From Symsagittifera roscoffensis (lineage: Eukaryota > Xenacoelomorpha > Acoela > Convolutidae): DNA of 64,000 nucleotides. Under the pieces are notes generated by a model. That model saw only the letters and a list, made by a program, of their open reading frames with translations. It did not search any database and was not told the origin of the DNA. Positions 12,601 to 26,800 of the stretch are shown one piece after another; within the stretch, counting starts at the first letter, position 1; each line of letters opens with the position of its first letter. The DNA lies in contig NC_087062.1 in NCBI RefSeq assembly GCF_963678635.1, forward strand, positions 11,018,670-11,082,669, written 5' to 3'. The translations under genes were made by a program, and so were the position numbers.

Positions 12601-14837
12601 TTGACAAGCTTAGCCACGTTGGCATAGTGCACATCCGGCTGTTCTCCGCTGCCGACACAGCACGTGATCAGCTTAGTGGACATGTCATTGGTGGAGGCCC
12701 ACCTGGTCACGTGCCGGAACGTCTTCTGCGAGGAGAGACACCTGAAATGAGCAAGTTACACCATCTGCAGCTAGCTTAATTGCTTTGCTTGGTGGTTTAT
12801 TTTAAAAAAATTGAGTAGTTCCAAAAGCTTTTGACAGAAGTCGTTATAGAAAAAATAATACAGTGCATATACAGATGTTTTCGTTGATCAGAAAACCAAA
12901 AAAAAAATGTTTATGTTTATATTTTTTAATGGCAGATGAAGCATTTCTCACCAGTTGGTGTAGAACAGAACAACAGTGAATCCAGACCTCTCACTCTTCT
13001 TCCTCCGAGCACCCCCCGGCCCACCCCCACCCACAGCAGATGAGTCATCTAGGGTGGGGTCATCAAACAACAGGTGCAGTGAGGTCTCGCATTTGTTGAG
13101 CACATCGTACACGTATGGGTTAGGCCATCTCTTTCTCTCTCCCCTGATTAGACCAGGGAGACTGGAGGCCTGTTGTCTCTTAAGTTTCGAGTTGCTCTGC
13201 TGTTGCAGCTCCTCGGCTGAAACAAAATTGGATATCGAACTATAAAACGATTGGGAGCGGCCTCGATATGCGGAGCGAAAACGAAAACATTGAGACTGTT
13301 ATTGCCTTTGATTAAATAAGCGGTTACATGGCAAATTATTATTTATCTAAAGAGTTCAGTGCATGTAGAATCTTATCTAGTCGGCATTTTTTGGATTTTT
13401 CTTGAAAATGATCTCGTTGAAAAGTTAAATTAAAAACCAGTCACTAACATTGCAAACGAAAATGTCTAGACAATGTTTTTTCGATGCATTGATATTTATC
13501 GGGTCAATCACATGTTTCTGTAACTAAATATTAGGTTTCGTTAGCGTAAAGATTTGGTAAAGATTACAGTTCTTCTTTTGGATTATAGACATTTTTTCGG
13601 GTTAACAACTTGTTTAAGAAAATCACTTGAATCATTGGGGCAATAAGTGCACTCATTAACATGCTCCATTAGCATGCTCAAATTTTTAAAATTCAATCGA
13701 TACCACTGAACTGTCAGACTACTGCTCATACAGTGCAGTTAAAATGTTATATTAATTCTCTTGGTTTCTAAGTTTTTTTTGGAAAACTTCAATTGTCGGT
13801 CGATTATGTATCTGTTTAGTAATTAGCAAACTAAATAGATCCAATTTTGTATAACTTTTGTTCAATTTTTTTCGATTAAAAATTTATTCGTTTTAAATAA
13901 TTCCAGCCCATTTGTTTTTGCCATAGACGCTTCATGTTGCGTCTTAAGGAAGTTGATATTAAATTTTAAGGCCTGTGTGCTTCAGGGTGAGGTGATACAA
14001 AAAACTCTGAGCTTCAAAGCTTTTTCGCTTATTTTTTTGTGACCACAATTTTGTTTTCCGCTCAACGGGCCTCTACCTAATTTTTGTCGGCTTTCTCGTC
14101 GCTACTTAATTTTTGCCTGAATTCTAATTCCTTGCTTTTTGTGTTTGAATACATGTCTTCTTCAAATTGAAACTCTTTCTTCGAAACACGTATTAAACTT
14201 TTGGTAGAGACTGTTTCCTTTTGAATTTTTGATCAAAAAATGTTTGGGTTTGGTGGGTTCTTCTCATGTTTTTTTCTAACTTGTCATGCTATGTTTGTGA
14301 TGTATGTAGTGCGACGCTTTGATTCACTTCTGTATAAAAATAACGAAGCAGAGGTTGTCAGGTAAACGAATGTCTGGTGGGGGGCATGCTCTTAAATCCG
14401 CCCCTTTGTTTCAATACGATATCACACTTGACCTTCTCCGAGGTGTCTTGGAGACAACAGCGGATTTGGGGGGGGGGGCGCCCCTCCCCCTCAGGGATTC
14501 GACCCCTGCCGACCCAAAGGTTTCCCCTTTGTACTATTAGGAGACATCCAATTTTGGCTGGCTGACCCTATAACTTTTCTAAAGGGGCCTTGGGCGCCAA
14601 AATATACTAGAAAGAAAGAAAGAAAGAAAGAAAGAATATATTTTTCCTTTTATAAACAATATATCAGCATAATTAAATTTACCACATTTAAAGCAGGAAC
14701 GGATAGACAACGGGACCTGTTGGTCCACTAAAAGTCTACCCTTCTATTCAAATTAAACATCTCTAATGAAACAAATCAAATTAAACAATACGAGCAAATA
14801 TATTTTTATTTAAATGCAAAAGCTACAGCTCGTGAAA

Positions 14838-14873
<36 letters not shown>

Positions 14874-17800
14874 CTATTTATAAATTTATGTTGACATTAA
14901 TTAACTATCGAATTAGTACCAAACTTATCAATACTTCCAGGGATATTTATTTTGAAGGGGAGCGCGCGCCGAAAAAACGCATTTTTTTGTCCGAAATTGT
15001 CCAAAAAGTGCCTAAAAAGCTTTTTTGGCTTGTTTCTTTTAAACTTGTCTGCGGCCAGGGGCGGATTTAGGGGGGGGGGGCCATCTTCAGGGATTCGACC
15101 CCCTGCCCCCCTGCCGATCTTGGCCGACCGATCATAAAATTTTTCTAAAGGCGCCTTTGGCGCCAATACATACTAATTTTGAGGGGGGAGCGCGCGCCGA
15201 AAAAACGCGATTTTTTGGTCAACATTTTTGGACTGTTTTTTTTTCAAAATTTTGCATGCGGCGCAGAAAATTTGGCCAAAACAAGGACTAAAACGTGCTT
15301 AGGGAGAGCTCAAAAAATCAATTCGTTCGATCTAAAAAAAAAAGGTCGACAAAATTTTTTTGAAAATCCACCCCCCCCCCCCCTCGAGAAAATCCTAGAT
15401 CCGCCCCTATCTGCGGCGCAGAAAATTTGGTCCTTATGGGGTCTTTATAGTGATTTGGGAGAGATCAGAAAATCAATTTGGTCGGCATAAAAAAATGAAC
15501 CCCCCTCGAGAAAACCCTAGATTCGCCCTTACTTGGAGGTACCTGAAATAGGGTAGAAAAAACACCCTACGCCATTGTTGCTTCCGACTCTACAAGAGCA
15601 ATCGTAATAACAAAAGTTATCCACCTGGTGTAAAAACTAACCAAGCATGTCGGCTACAGCACAGCAGCCCCTGTTGGGCCACCGGGCGACTCTGCTGTGC
15701 ACGTGTGAGTAGCAGAAGAGACTGAAGGGTCTGAAGAGTGTGGAGTCCACTGTGACTTTGTTGCTCTTCTGAAGTGGAAACGAGGAGTCCTGAACCACAC
15801 TGCCCACGCAGATTGTGTACTCTGGCTTGCCCATCGACAGCTGAGAAACAAATTTATTCTCTGCTTTCAAATGTTCATTATTAATTTGTTCATAAATTCT
15901 TATGTTTTTTACCCTTGCGATAAGCAAGGGTGTTGCAACCAAGTACTAGACTTTTTTCACGAGAACAACTTTGCTCACAAGATTTTGCAGATGTTTCATC
16001 TTGCATCATAATCAATTCAACATAATTAATTCAAACAAGCTGTTTTACGAATCCGGCCGTGAACTGATTTTTTAAACCTGAAATTTTTGCTTTTTGGAGT
16101 ATTGTCCGTTTGTTTATTTTGGTCAGCATAGTTTCCGTGTCACGGTTTCTGCTTGAATGATCAGATTTATTCTAAGTTTCTCAATGCCATTTCTAAAGCT
16201 TCATTGGTGGAGGTATTTGAGTTTCAAGATTTTTTTCGCGAAATTTTAGTTTTATTTTTTTTTGCTGTTGAAAAATTTCTTATAATAACTTATTTTTTAC
16301 AAATTAAATTTGCTTTATTATTTTAACTTAACAACTTCCAGGTTCCTTTCAATTTGGCCCAGAAAAAAAGCGGCTGCGTTTACACCCTAAGGTTTTGGTG
16401 TTCAAGTCCCGGCCGGACCGTGGGTTTTTCAGTATGTTTGAAATCAGTTTTTTTTCCTGGTAAAATTGAATAGTCAGACTTTCTTTTCTGTGCGCAAGTT
16501 TTGTCGGCTTAGTTGCCCAGCACAGATTTTTTTGATGCAGTAAGAAAGTAGAAAGTTTCATTGAGTTGCAACTTTTTTTCTTTGTAGTTCAGGGGACATG
16601 AAATTTTTTCAAACTTTTTTTATCAAATCAGTTTTTTTTTCGGCTCAACTGGTGTCTGCACAAAGATTATCGCTTTTGTTTCCACTTCTAGGTTTTGTTC
16701 CGTTGCTAATTTAATATTCAAATCTCTCGCTTGACATGTTTGCCTAGAATGAACTGAATCGAGACATACGAAAACTATCGAGACTTACGAAAGAGTTTTT
16801 AGCACTTTTTATTTTTTTCGGATTATTATGTTTGAGATTCATGAACGTTGTGAATACTCTTACATAAATCTTGGTATTTTTTTTCAAGATAAATTGCGTT
16901 TTCAATTTTAGTAGCTTTTTATGTTCAGTTCATGTCTTTTGTTAAAAAGAAGGCAAACTCCGCTATCGAGCTGCTAATGTGTAAAGGTCACAAAAAACGT
17001 GATCTACATCTAGTTTCGAGAGTGGAATACATTTTTCAGATTTCTCTGTGAAATAAAAATTTTATTTTTCTAGTTTTAATCATAAATTGTTTTTGAATTT
17101 CAAATAGCTTTAAGGCCATATATATTTTCTTCGAAATTCGAAAGTTGACGTTTTTTTCAAATAACAGTCAGTTTTTTCATGACTCTTTTCATGACTATTT
17201 TCCAACTCTCTATTGGCTACATTTTTAAACTAGCTGTATCGCAAGTGGTGTGCAGCTCCGGTTCGCTTTGTGTTATTAATTCGGAGACATCTAAGAACAA
17301 ACAAATTTGTCTAATTGACATCTCATCTTCCAGACTTGGTTTTTGTGAGATAGATTATTTATCATAAAAATTAGTTTGCTGAAGTTGGACAATTCATTAT
17401 GATTATTTTTCTTATTATCATGATTATTATTATTATTATGATTTTGATTATTAATAAACGCATTTTAAGCAACAAAAGCAGTTTTGAATTCAGTTGGTTG
17501 GATTTTATTGACTATCTTGGATTCACAATTTTGATTTTATGGATTTTTCATTAATGCATACTTGTATAAAACGAATGAAATTGTCCTATTCTGCCGTTTA
17601 AATTGTAAACATCAGGCAAGTTAATGAGAAAACTTATGTAAAAAATTGTGCACTGTCAAAAATTGTTAAAATAAAAGTTGCATTTTTCTGAGTACTCTCC
17701 GCGGTTATGTTGGTGCAAATTGGCGCACGATGCGCCCCTAGGAGAATTTTAGGCTTCGCATGTCAAAATGCATGAATCATCTTAACTGACCTTGAAGTTA

Positions 17801-20800
17801 AACTTGTTCTGAGTGCTGGGTAGAATAGCCCCCACTTGAGATCCGTTGACGATGACCTTGAACCCTGCAATCTGCTCCCTAGTCTCTTGATCCAGCTTCT
17901 CCCACGTGATTTCCCCTTCTATCTTGCCAGTGAACTGGGCTATCTTGGCCAGCATCGGCTCCATTTTTTTGTAGAGATCGTTTATTTCCTGTCACAAATT
18001 CAAGAAATAACATTATATTTGACAGAAGAAATATTTCAAAAAGCGGATAATGTCAATCAACGCGAGGCCAAAACTATCATATTGAATAAATTATTTTGCA
18101 AATTGGTAGGATAGAACAACAATTTTTAACACCGATCTGTTTTTTTTAATGATGGGCGTGAAATCTATTTCTTTTGAGTTCAAAAAGGATAGTTCAAAAA
18201 CTTCTATAGGGTTGAAAGTTTTTAAACATTTTGTTCAGAAAATGTTAATTTTTACCCTCAACCTATCGCAATAAGTGTATCTACTTGGGTTGTTCAGTTA
18301 TTCATAGTTTCTTGCCTGCTGTCTCTCCGAACCCTGTTTGAATGAGGCAGATCCATCGAACCCGAGAAGTGACCACCAGCTCCTGATGAGCCGACACATC
18401 TCCATTTCCAACTGAGGTCGCTCGTTCACTCCGACTAAGTTCGTCTTGATCACAGGTGCGTGGGGGAAGTGCACTGGTCTCAAAGTGAGTTTGTTAGACT
18501 GGAGGAATTGGTCCAAGCCTGCTATCTAAAAATTGAAAAAAAAATGAGATCTACTTAACAATCTCCCACCCCCTATGGTCTCCACCCCTATGAATAAATA
18601 CAGTAAATTAGCACTGGGCTTTCTATTGAGAATTCTAATTTTGCTGCATTCTGATTGGTCGAAAAATCGACCATTTTGATCTACTTAACAATCCCCCCTT
18701 TTCTTGAAAGGGGTGGAGATTGTTAAGTAGATCCAAAAAATGTTAATAACTAAGCTTTGTGGTTTCGTGAAAACATTTGCACATCTGCAAAAGACTGACT
18801 CTCACTTTGAGTTCGATGTATATTTGGTAGAGACAGACTGTGGACAGGTTCTCCAGCTGGTAGGAGGTCGTGTCTGCCTCAAGGGGTCCAACTATCATCC
18901 GCTTTTCTGTCTTGTTCACGTCCTCCGCCTGATCCTGTCTCATCTTACAGTACACCTGCCAATCAAAATCATCTCAGCTGAATTACCCCAACAGTGAAAT
19001 TCCCCCAACAGTTGAATCTTAATTTTCACAACCTTTTTTCACGTTTTTTGGATATAATTTCTTGAAAAGCTGCATAGTGACTACTTCATCTAGTTTGAAC
19101 ACATTTGCTCTTCATACCTTTTAATAAAAATTCATGCATATATCTATAAAAGCGAGCAAAAGTTTTATGAAAATGGAAAATATACTGCAATGGGAGTAGA
19201 ATAGAGCCAGAAAATCATAAGTGGCATATGGACTCTCATTAATGTCTAGTAATGAAGAGCCAGGGATCAATTGAGCAACCCCCGTACCCGGATCGAGGTC
19301 CCAGACTCATGTCCAGACTTTCGCGACAAAATTTTGCCATGTCCAGACTTTCCAGACCAAAATTAGGCATGTCCAGACTTTGGCGACCAAAACTTGGCTT
19401 TTCCAGACTTTTACGACCATGATGATCCGTCGCGACTCATATTTGGTATATCCAGACTCTCGCGACCAAGAGTTGCCCTTTCCAGACTTTCGCAACCGAA
19501 AAACTAAGGCGCGACTTTCGCGACCGAGGCGGATACGGCGCGACCGTGTGGCTCAGGAAACGGCGTGACCGGCGCGACCAAACTTAGCCATTTCCAGACT
19601 TTCCAGACCTAGATGGAGACGGCGCGACTTTCCAGACCAGCATGGAGATGGCGCGACTTTAAAAAAGTTTTTCAGGGCTTTCTCGACGGAGGTGGAGACG
19701 GCGCGACTTTCGCGACCATGGTGGATACGGCCAATCGAGCCCAATGGTGTAATGTCCAATCGAGCTATCTTCCCCCAAGCAAAAACGGTAAGACGCTACA
19801 AACCATCAACAAACGCTAGTAGATGGTTGATGGGTTGATAGCACGCAATCAATTGACCGATTGATTTTTCTTTTTATATGAGTATCGAGAAAAATTTAGA
19901 AAAAGAAAAAATTGAAAATCATTTATATTTTTTTTTGCAACTTGTTTTTAATACGTGTTGTTGCTCTAGTCTCGTATCTAAATACCTAAAACTTTTCTCG
20001 CAGCACCTTAATATTGTACGCAATCGCTTTTTGTCATTTAGGACAGAAAAAAGCCGCTTTATGTGCCTCAGTTTTATTGATTATTTTCACTCGCTGATTG
20101 TAGTTTTTGAGCTTTGATTTTTTAAACTTTGGCGTTCCACATTCGTTGAAGACTCTGGTTCATGATGATTTCTTATTACTCAAATTTTTTTCAAGTGGTT
20201 ATAAACATGTCTCAAGTAACTTTTGAGCTATTTCCTCCCTCTCCCACGCGAGAATGGTAGAGATTGCTCAATTGATCCAAGGCCAGTGTTAAAACCAGTG
20301 AGTTTTTAAAACCATACTGGCTGAGAGTTATTTCAGTTGAGAAACCTAAAATATTCAAAAAATCCAAACAATTTTCCTGCGAAAGAATATCAAGCGAGTG
20401 TCAAATTTTTAAAATTTGTCCCATTTTCGGGTACCCTCAGGGATTCGACCCCATGCCGACCCAAAGGGTTCCCTCTTTGTACTATTTTGAGATATCCACT
20501 TTTGGCTGACTGACCTTATAAATTATCTAAAGGCGCCTTCGGCGCAAATATATACTAACTTTCAGGGGGGAGCACGCGCCGAAAAAACGCGATTTTTTTG
20601 TCAAAATTCTCCAAAACGCCTGAAAACGCCCTTTTTGGCCTGTTTTTTCAAAATTTTGCCTGCGGCGCAGAAATTTTGGCAAAAACAGGGTCTTTTTAGT
20701 GCTTTGGCAGAGCTTAGAAAATCAATTTGGTCGACCTAAAAAAAAGGTCGACAAAAATTTCAATTTTTTTTAAAAAAAACTCCCCCCCCCCCTCGAGAAA

Positions 20801-23800
20801 ATCCTAGATCGGCCCCTGGACAAACAACTGATATTTTTTAAAAAGTAGGGCAAACATTCGATTTCTAGTGATCGCTTGAAAGATGCTGTTTTGGCCGATT
20901 TTCAATTAAAAACCACGGCAAACTTGCCCAACACTGAACCAATATGAGTTTTTGTCAATAACACCAGACTCAAATGATTCTTCTAATTGATATTATAAAC
21001 TCTTTGCTTAGTTGTTTTGGTTTTCTTATAAAATTTAATCCTAAGTACAAAATTTTTTTTTGACGTTTTGTATCAAAACGCAACATAGTTAAAATTGAAG
21101 ACGCAATGTGGAAAGTGATAGAAATTCCTCAATAAAAAATACGTAATTATTGTAGAACTCGTTTGTTTGCAATTTTGTCAACGGCTAAAAGACTCTCTAT
21201 TGTTTTTGAAATTCTTACGTCATATTATTAAGTAATTATTATATAAATTCAGATGTTTCACCCTGCATATGTTCGATATATTGGTTCCCAAGCTTATCAC
21301 CCCGTGTTTTGTAACCCCCTTTTTCTTAACCCCCTCTCATATAACCCCATAATCAGATAACCCCACTACAATTTAACCCCTTTTTAAAACCAATTGTTAG
21401 AATCAAAGTGAAAGTTACTTGAAAAGGATTCGGAACCATATCGTCGGTAAACATCAAAGTTTTAATTGAGAAAAATTTTGCAAACCAAAATGAGTTAACA
21501 TGCACGCTGCTAAATGCGTTTTAGATTTGAACAGAAATGACCTTGCCGATAGTCTAGACTTTGATATGAACTTGAAAACGAATCCGACCGACATGATTCA
21601 AATTGGTGCATATACAAAACAGTCCAAAACCATTTGAATTTCTTGACCTTGATCTTTTGGCGCCGACAGAATTGATCTACGCTTTGAAAACTCAAACATG
21701 GGCTTAATTAAAGATCAAAGAACCAAATTTGTAAGAATTATTCGGATGACAACCAAAGGCCTCATGGTATAGTGGTTAAAGCGTTAGTCTCAAAATCTAG
21801 AGATCAAAGGATCGAATCCCTGGCGGCACAAAAAATTTTCCAATTTTCCCAAAAAAGTTGAATTTCGGGTAAAAATGATAACGGGTATACCAAGGGTACA
21901 ATAAATGGGTTAAGCTTACAGGGTTGGGCGGAGTGAAAAGAAAAGTCAACACCTTGTATGTATTTATTATTTTGCCGGTTTGAAATCGACTGTAGCTCAA
22001 TTTTAAAAAATCAAGTTTTTGGACGGAAGCGTCTTTTTGCAAATTTGCGATCACTTTCCATATACTGGGATGCGATCCACTGAAGTATGACTGTATGCCA
22101 TAATGCCAGCCCTCTACAGCATTTGTTGTTCTGGCCAAACCCGATGATGCCGCATCCCTTTGATTCCATAATGAAGGGGGGAATTGGGCTTCCCGATTCG
22201 GGACGAGACTTTTGATGTAGTTAGATCCAAAATAAAGGCAAAGCTCGTCAAAGGATTATTTCTCTAACTAGTCGAAATGTAATTACTTTTGAGATGCTAG
22301 AGGCATCAAGTGAATTAAGACTAGCTTTTCAGGCCTCAATTAGTAAGCTTAATTGGACTACTCCTGTACTTATAAAAAGGACTTAATTTGAAACAAGTTA
22401 TCGTCATTAAAAGGGGGTTAAATTGTTGTGGGGTTATCATGTTACGGGGTTATGATATAGGGGGTGTAAACAGAGGGGGTTAAATATCGTAGGGTTAAAG
22501 AGTGGGACACCGATATATTGGATGCTTGCTCCAGACCCCCCATTTTCAGTTTCTTGCCTGGTTAGTATTTAAAAAACTCAGGGCAAGAAATTTTTCAATC
22601 TCAAAGAGTTAAAATTGGTTCTTGAAAAGGAACCTGTACCAAAACTTACCCAGTACCCGAGAATCTTGACATTCTTGCTGGAGAATGGGCGGCTCCACGC
22701 TATCTTGATGGCATTTCCGGTTGTAGTCATAACTTCGTAGATATCCGGAGTGATTATCCCTGGCCAGAGAATAACCAAAGGTTTGGACACCTCGCTATCC
22801 AGGTACTCATGGTTGGCTAAAGCCTGCACTTCGAATTTGTACTCTCGACACATTTGACCTAGCGTGAACACATATTCGGTCTCGTAGTTCTCGACTTCGG
22901 TGATTTCTTTTCCGTTGATGATCACTCGGTAGCCTATGATGAGGTCGCGCAGGTCTCGCAGGGAAGACCACGAGACGACCAGTTCCTCGAACGAAACTTT
23001 TCTGAAAAAAAAAACGTTTTCTTTTGTTGACCGCAAATGTCTGGATGTCTCTGTGCAACATAAGCACAGTGTTTTTTTTCATAAATAAAGATCCCTAAGA
23101 AGAATCAAACTAGTCTTTTCTTCGAAAAAGTGGTAGTTAGTCACTTTTTTTAGTCGCAGAGCATTCATTCTGAAGATATTGCACTACTTTACTATGAGAA
23201 GTTAGAAATAGTTCAAGTTTTGATGTTTTTTTAAACTAAATTGATAGTTTTGAGAAAAGGAGCTACTCTAACTTCGGTCTGAGGACAGGTTGTTCCAGTT
23301 TCTTGGCCGACAACACCGTGATCTGTTTGCTCTTGGTGACCACAAAGCCATGTTCCTCAACTCCGAAGAAGCGGATGAAGTGGTGGATCCCTGGGCCGAA
23401 GGTTGAGAGGGAAATGTCCTTCTGGTCAGGGGGGAGGAGCAGTTGTCGGGTCTCGGCCGAATCGAACGAGTTCCACTCAACTTTCACATTAGACACATTT
23501 TCTGAAAAAGTATTTCCATAAGCTGAAGATCTCATCTGCCATTCACTGCTGCTCCAGAATCAAGTTTTAGTCATCTTACAATACAACCGTTCTAGAAATA
23601 TGACTATTTGATTCCCACAGTTGTAGTGCGTTTTAAGCCATCTGAGTTGAAAGATTAAGTGAAAAAACGTTTAATTTCAGTAATAATCTCAACTTTCTGT
23701 CGTACCACTGTTTAGATCCATGATCCTGAACGCCATCACAGTGTCTGTCAGTTCCAACAGCCCCAGTTTAACTTCTCCCCTTTCCCCTCCTAAACATGCA

Positions 23801-26800
23801 GAATCGCCGCAATTTAGAATACTATCTTTTTCAGAATTTTCGTTAAGGGAGTTTGCAAAACTTTTTCGAAAACGAGCTCACCTGTATAACTAAAAAGACC
23901 TTCTATAGCTGAAAAGTTTCTGCGACGCTTCCTAGGGTTCAAGGTTCGACCAAAAAGTATGATTTTTTTCGGCGTGCGATCTCCCTCGCGTTTATTTGAT
24001 GTATTAGCGCCAATGAGGAAGTTAGAACTTTTAGGGTCGGTGGGTAGGCTATGTTCCAAAAAAAGTTAGGAAGGCAGTAGCACCCCTACGGGATTCGATC
24101 CCCTGACGTCTCAAAGGGTCCCACCTTTGGCACTATTTTAAAACATACTTTTTTGGATGACCGACCTTAAAATTTTCCTGAAGGCGCATTATATACTACA
24201 TTTTTATACTACATTTGAGAGAAGGGTGCGCGAGTAAAAAAGCGATTTATTTGGTCAACAATTTTTGATCAAAAAGTGTCTAAACACGCTTTTTTTGGCC
24301 TGTTTTTCAATAAGTTGCCTGTCAAATTCATGAGAGAGGAGGGGAAGGAATTTAGGGAAATTATAGCTTCAATTTAATGTTTTTTAAAGTTGCATTCTTA
24401 TTATGGCACCTATTTTGAGATCTACCAAGGTTGGAGATCTACCGGGTTGGAGAGCCGGTTTTTTTGGAAGTACTAAAAAGATCAAAAAAACTCAAAGTTC
24501 TTAAGTCACCTATTCGGCGCTAATTCTTTTTGAATTAATTCTAGCCCTGACCTGTGCCAGGAAGTCTGTCGGATGAGCCGAAGTTGAGCTCCACATTTGC
24601 GAGGCCATGCATGTCTATGTACATCTGTTTGTACAGTTCCATTGTGGCCATGTCTGTGCGCACTATGAGGGGGTCACTCAACTCAGAGTGGGGCATGTCC
24701 GGGTGGGAACTGGAGGCCTGTACTTGGATGTTGTACTCTCTGCAACAGTTACAAAAAAAAACTAAACTGTATTACAACTAAAAAGTGAGAAAAAAAACAC
24801 ACTAAAACGATAATGTAGAAAGTTTAAGGGAAACTTAGTGGGAACGGGAATTTTTTATAGTCTTCCGAACAAGAATAGCCATTTGTTGTGCAGGCACAGA
24901 ATGTTACAATCCCCGTCAACTTTTCCAGAAATAGATTTTAAACGAGATAAATTTTTGAGTTTTTTTTGTGGTTTTCTTAAGCCCCGTTTTGCTAACCAAT
25001 TTTGAGCAGTTTTTTTTTTTGCTTTTTTGCAATTATTTATAGCATGTTTTTGACTAACTGGTCAATTTTGCTGGCGATTTTGGCCTTGAAGAACCCTGGT
25101 TCCAGCATATTCCCAGCTCTCCTCCCGTCTATGTATGTCTGGAATCCTCTGGTCTGGTTCGGTCCACTGGCTCCTTCATGCATCCACTCGATGATGAAAA
25201 AGAGTCTGGACACGTGGTGGATATGGACCAGTGGTTTGGGAGGTTGGCTCGGAACCTACGAGCAGATACCAATATTCGATTACATATTTTTTTTTCATAA
25301 AGCAAAGGAGAATATGACACTTTGCTAGGGACAAGTAACGTCACGCAGAGGCGGCTCTAGGACTTTCTCGAACAGAGAGGGGTGGCAAGTTATCAAAAAA
25401 TTGGCGAAATAATTGATGTCCTTTTAAATTTTCTTTGGCCGTTTTTGGGCACTTTTTGAAAGGCTTTGACCAAAAAAACTGAAAAATTAGTATGAATGGG
25501 CGCCAACGGCGTCTTTAGAAAATATTAGGGTCGGTCAGCCGAAAATGGATGTCGTAGAATAATACCAAAATGAGGACCCTTTGGCTGGTGAGCGGATCGA
25601 ATCCCTGAGTCCCCCTAAATCCACCCCTGACGTACTCCAGAATTTTGAAATTTGAAAGATTTCATCTCACAAAGTTAGCTCTGTTTTTTCAATATTTTAT
25701 TATTGCCTATACGATTTTGCGCATGTCTACTCGTCTTAGCGTCAAACGAAAAGAGGTGTAATTGGCGTGTAATTGAAATCAGTGCCGACTGACCTGATAA
25801 GTGAGCATTTCACTCCTTTGAGGTTCCTGTCCGTCGTTGAAGGACACAATCAGCAATATTCTGTAGACAGATCTAAACAGAGGAGGAGTTTATATGACCG
25901 TGACCGTTAGATGCATCTCATAGCTTTAGGTCTTAGTATCAACCCCAACCGAATCCCCAGCCCCAGTTCTGGACTACTTACCCTGCCCTATCGACTGGAA
26001 TGAGAACCCAGCTGTCGTGACATGCCACAGTTACACTGTAGACCTCATCACTGTCAGTGTCACTCTCCCACACAACCTAAAGTCAAAACAATTTGTTTCG
26101 CTTTTCGAATTCAGATTATTTGTCCGACTTTCGAACAGAGTACAGAAGATCATGATATTAATTATCTGCGACAACACCTTCACGCGCACATCATGCAACG
26201 AAACTAAAAAAATTTCAACGGTGAAAGATTTCGAACAGCAGCAGTTCACAGCTTCCATATAACTTACATGCTTTGGTGCCAATCAGGGGCGGATCTGGGG
26301 GGGGGGGGGGGGGGGGGGATTCGACCCCTCAGGGATTCGACCCCCTCACCAACCAAAGGGTCCAGGGTCCCCCTTTGGTTTTATTTTATGACTTCCGTTT
26401 TAGGCCGACCAACCCTTAAATTTAGTCAAACGTTAGGGTTGGTCGGCCTAAATGGAAGTCGTAAAAGAATACCAAAAGAAGGGAAATTTGAAAAAAAAAC
26501 AGGTCTCAATGACGTTTTTGGGCACTATTTGGAAAATAAGACTAAAAATTGCGTATATAGTATATCAAATTTGAAAGGAGCGCACGCCGAAAAAACGCAA
26601 CTTTTTAGTCAAATTTTCCAAAAAGTGCCCAAAAAACGGTTTTGAGACCTGTTTTTTTTTCAAAATTTGCCTTCGGCGCAAATTTTTGAGTCAAAATAGG
26701 AATAGGGTCTTTCTAGTGATTTAGGAGAGCTCAGAAAATCAATTTGGTCGACCTAAAAACCAGGTCAACAAAGTTTTCAAACTTTTTTTCGAAAATCCGC

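Larger units (their letters stand above)
13217..15641 (-). other. Intron 25 (2.4 kb)
   Basis: Contains nested hAT-like elements (14459-15537), an AAAG microsatellite (14613-14637) and a TA microsatellite (14845-14872). Bases 13217-14450 are AT-rich with nothing recognised. Confidence 0.55.
21285..22510. mobile_element. MULE-type DNA transposon, internally deleted
   Basis: Terminal inverted repeats of about 97 bp are built from AACCCC-rich blocks: left 21285-21381 contains CCCCACTACAATTTAACCCC, right ~22412-22510 contains its inverse. The element is bracketed by the direct repeat CGATATATTGG (21274-21284 and 22511-22521), in the 8-11 bp range expected for Mutator-like transposons. It contains a transposase C-terminal fragment and a tRNA-like sequence. 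Confidence 0.8.
18956..22649 (-). other. Intron 21 (3.7 kb)
   Basis: Holds an irregular 30-bp minisatellite (19310-19720), a hAT-like element (20431-20819) and a MULE (21285-22510). Bases 19800-20430 and 20820-21270 show nothing recognised. Confidence 0.55.

Noticed and set aside
12976-13245. Plus-strand 89-residue frame over exon 26
   Set aside because: The minus strand has phase-matched splice sites and thioredoxin continuity; the plus frame is its shadow.
16375-16425. Possible tRNA (GTTCAAGTCCCGGCC B-box-like)
   Set aside because: No A-box at the right distance and no cloverleaf pairing; too little to call.
19307-19819. Open frames on both strands with repeated VWTC/SRDF-like motifs
   Set aside because: They follow from the ~30-bp minisatellite and are open on several frames at once.
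25372-25630. Possible additional exon between exons 16 and 17
   Set aside because: The open stretch is a reverse hAT-like element, and exons 16 and 17 already join in phase.
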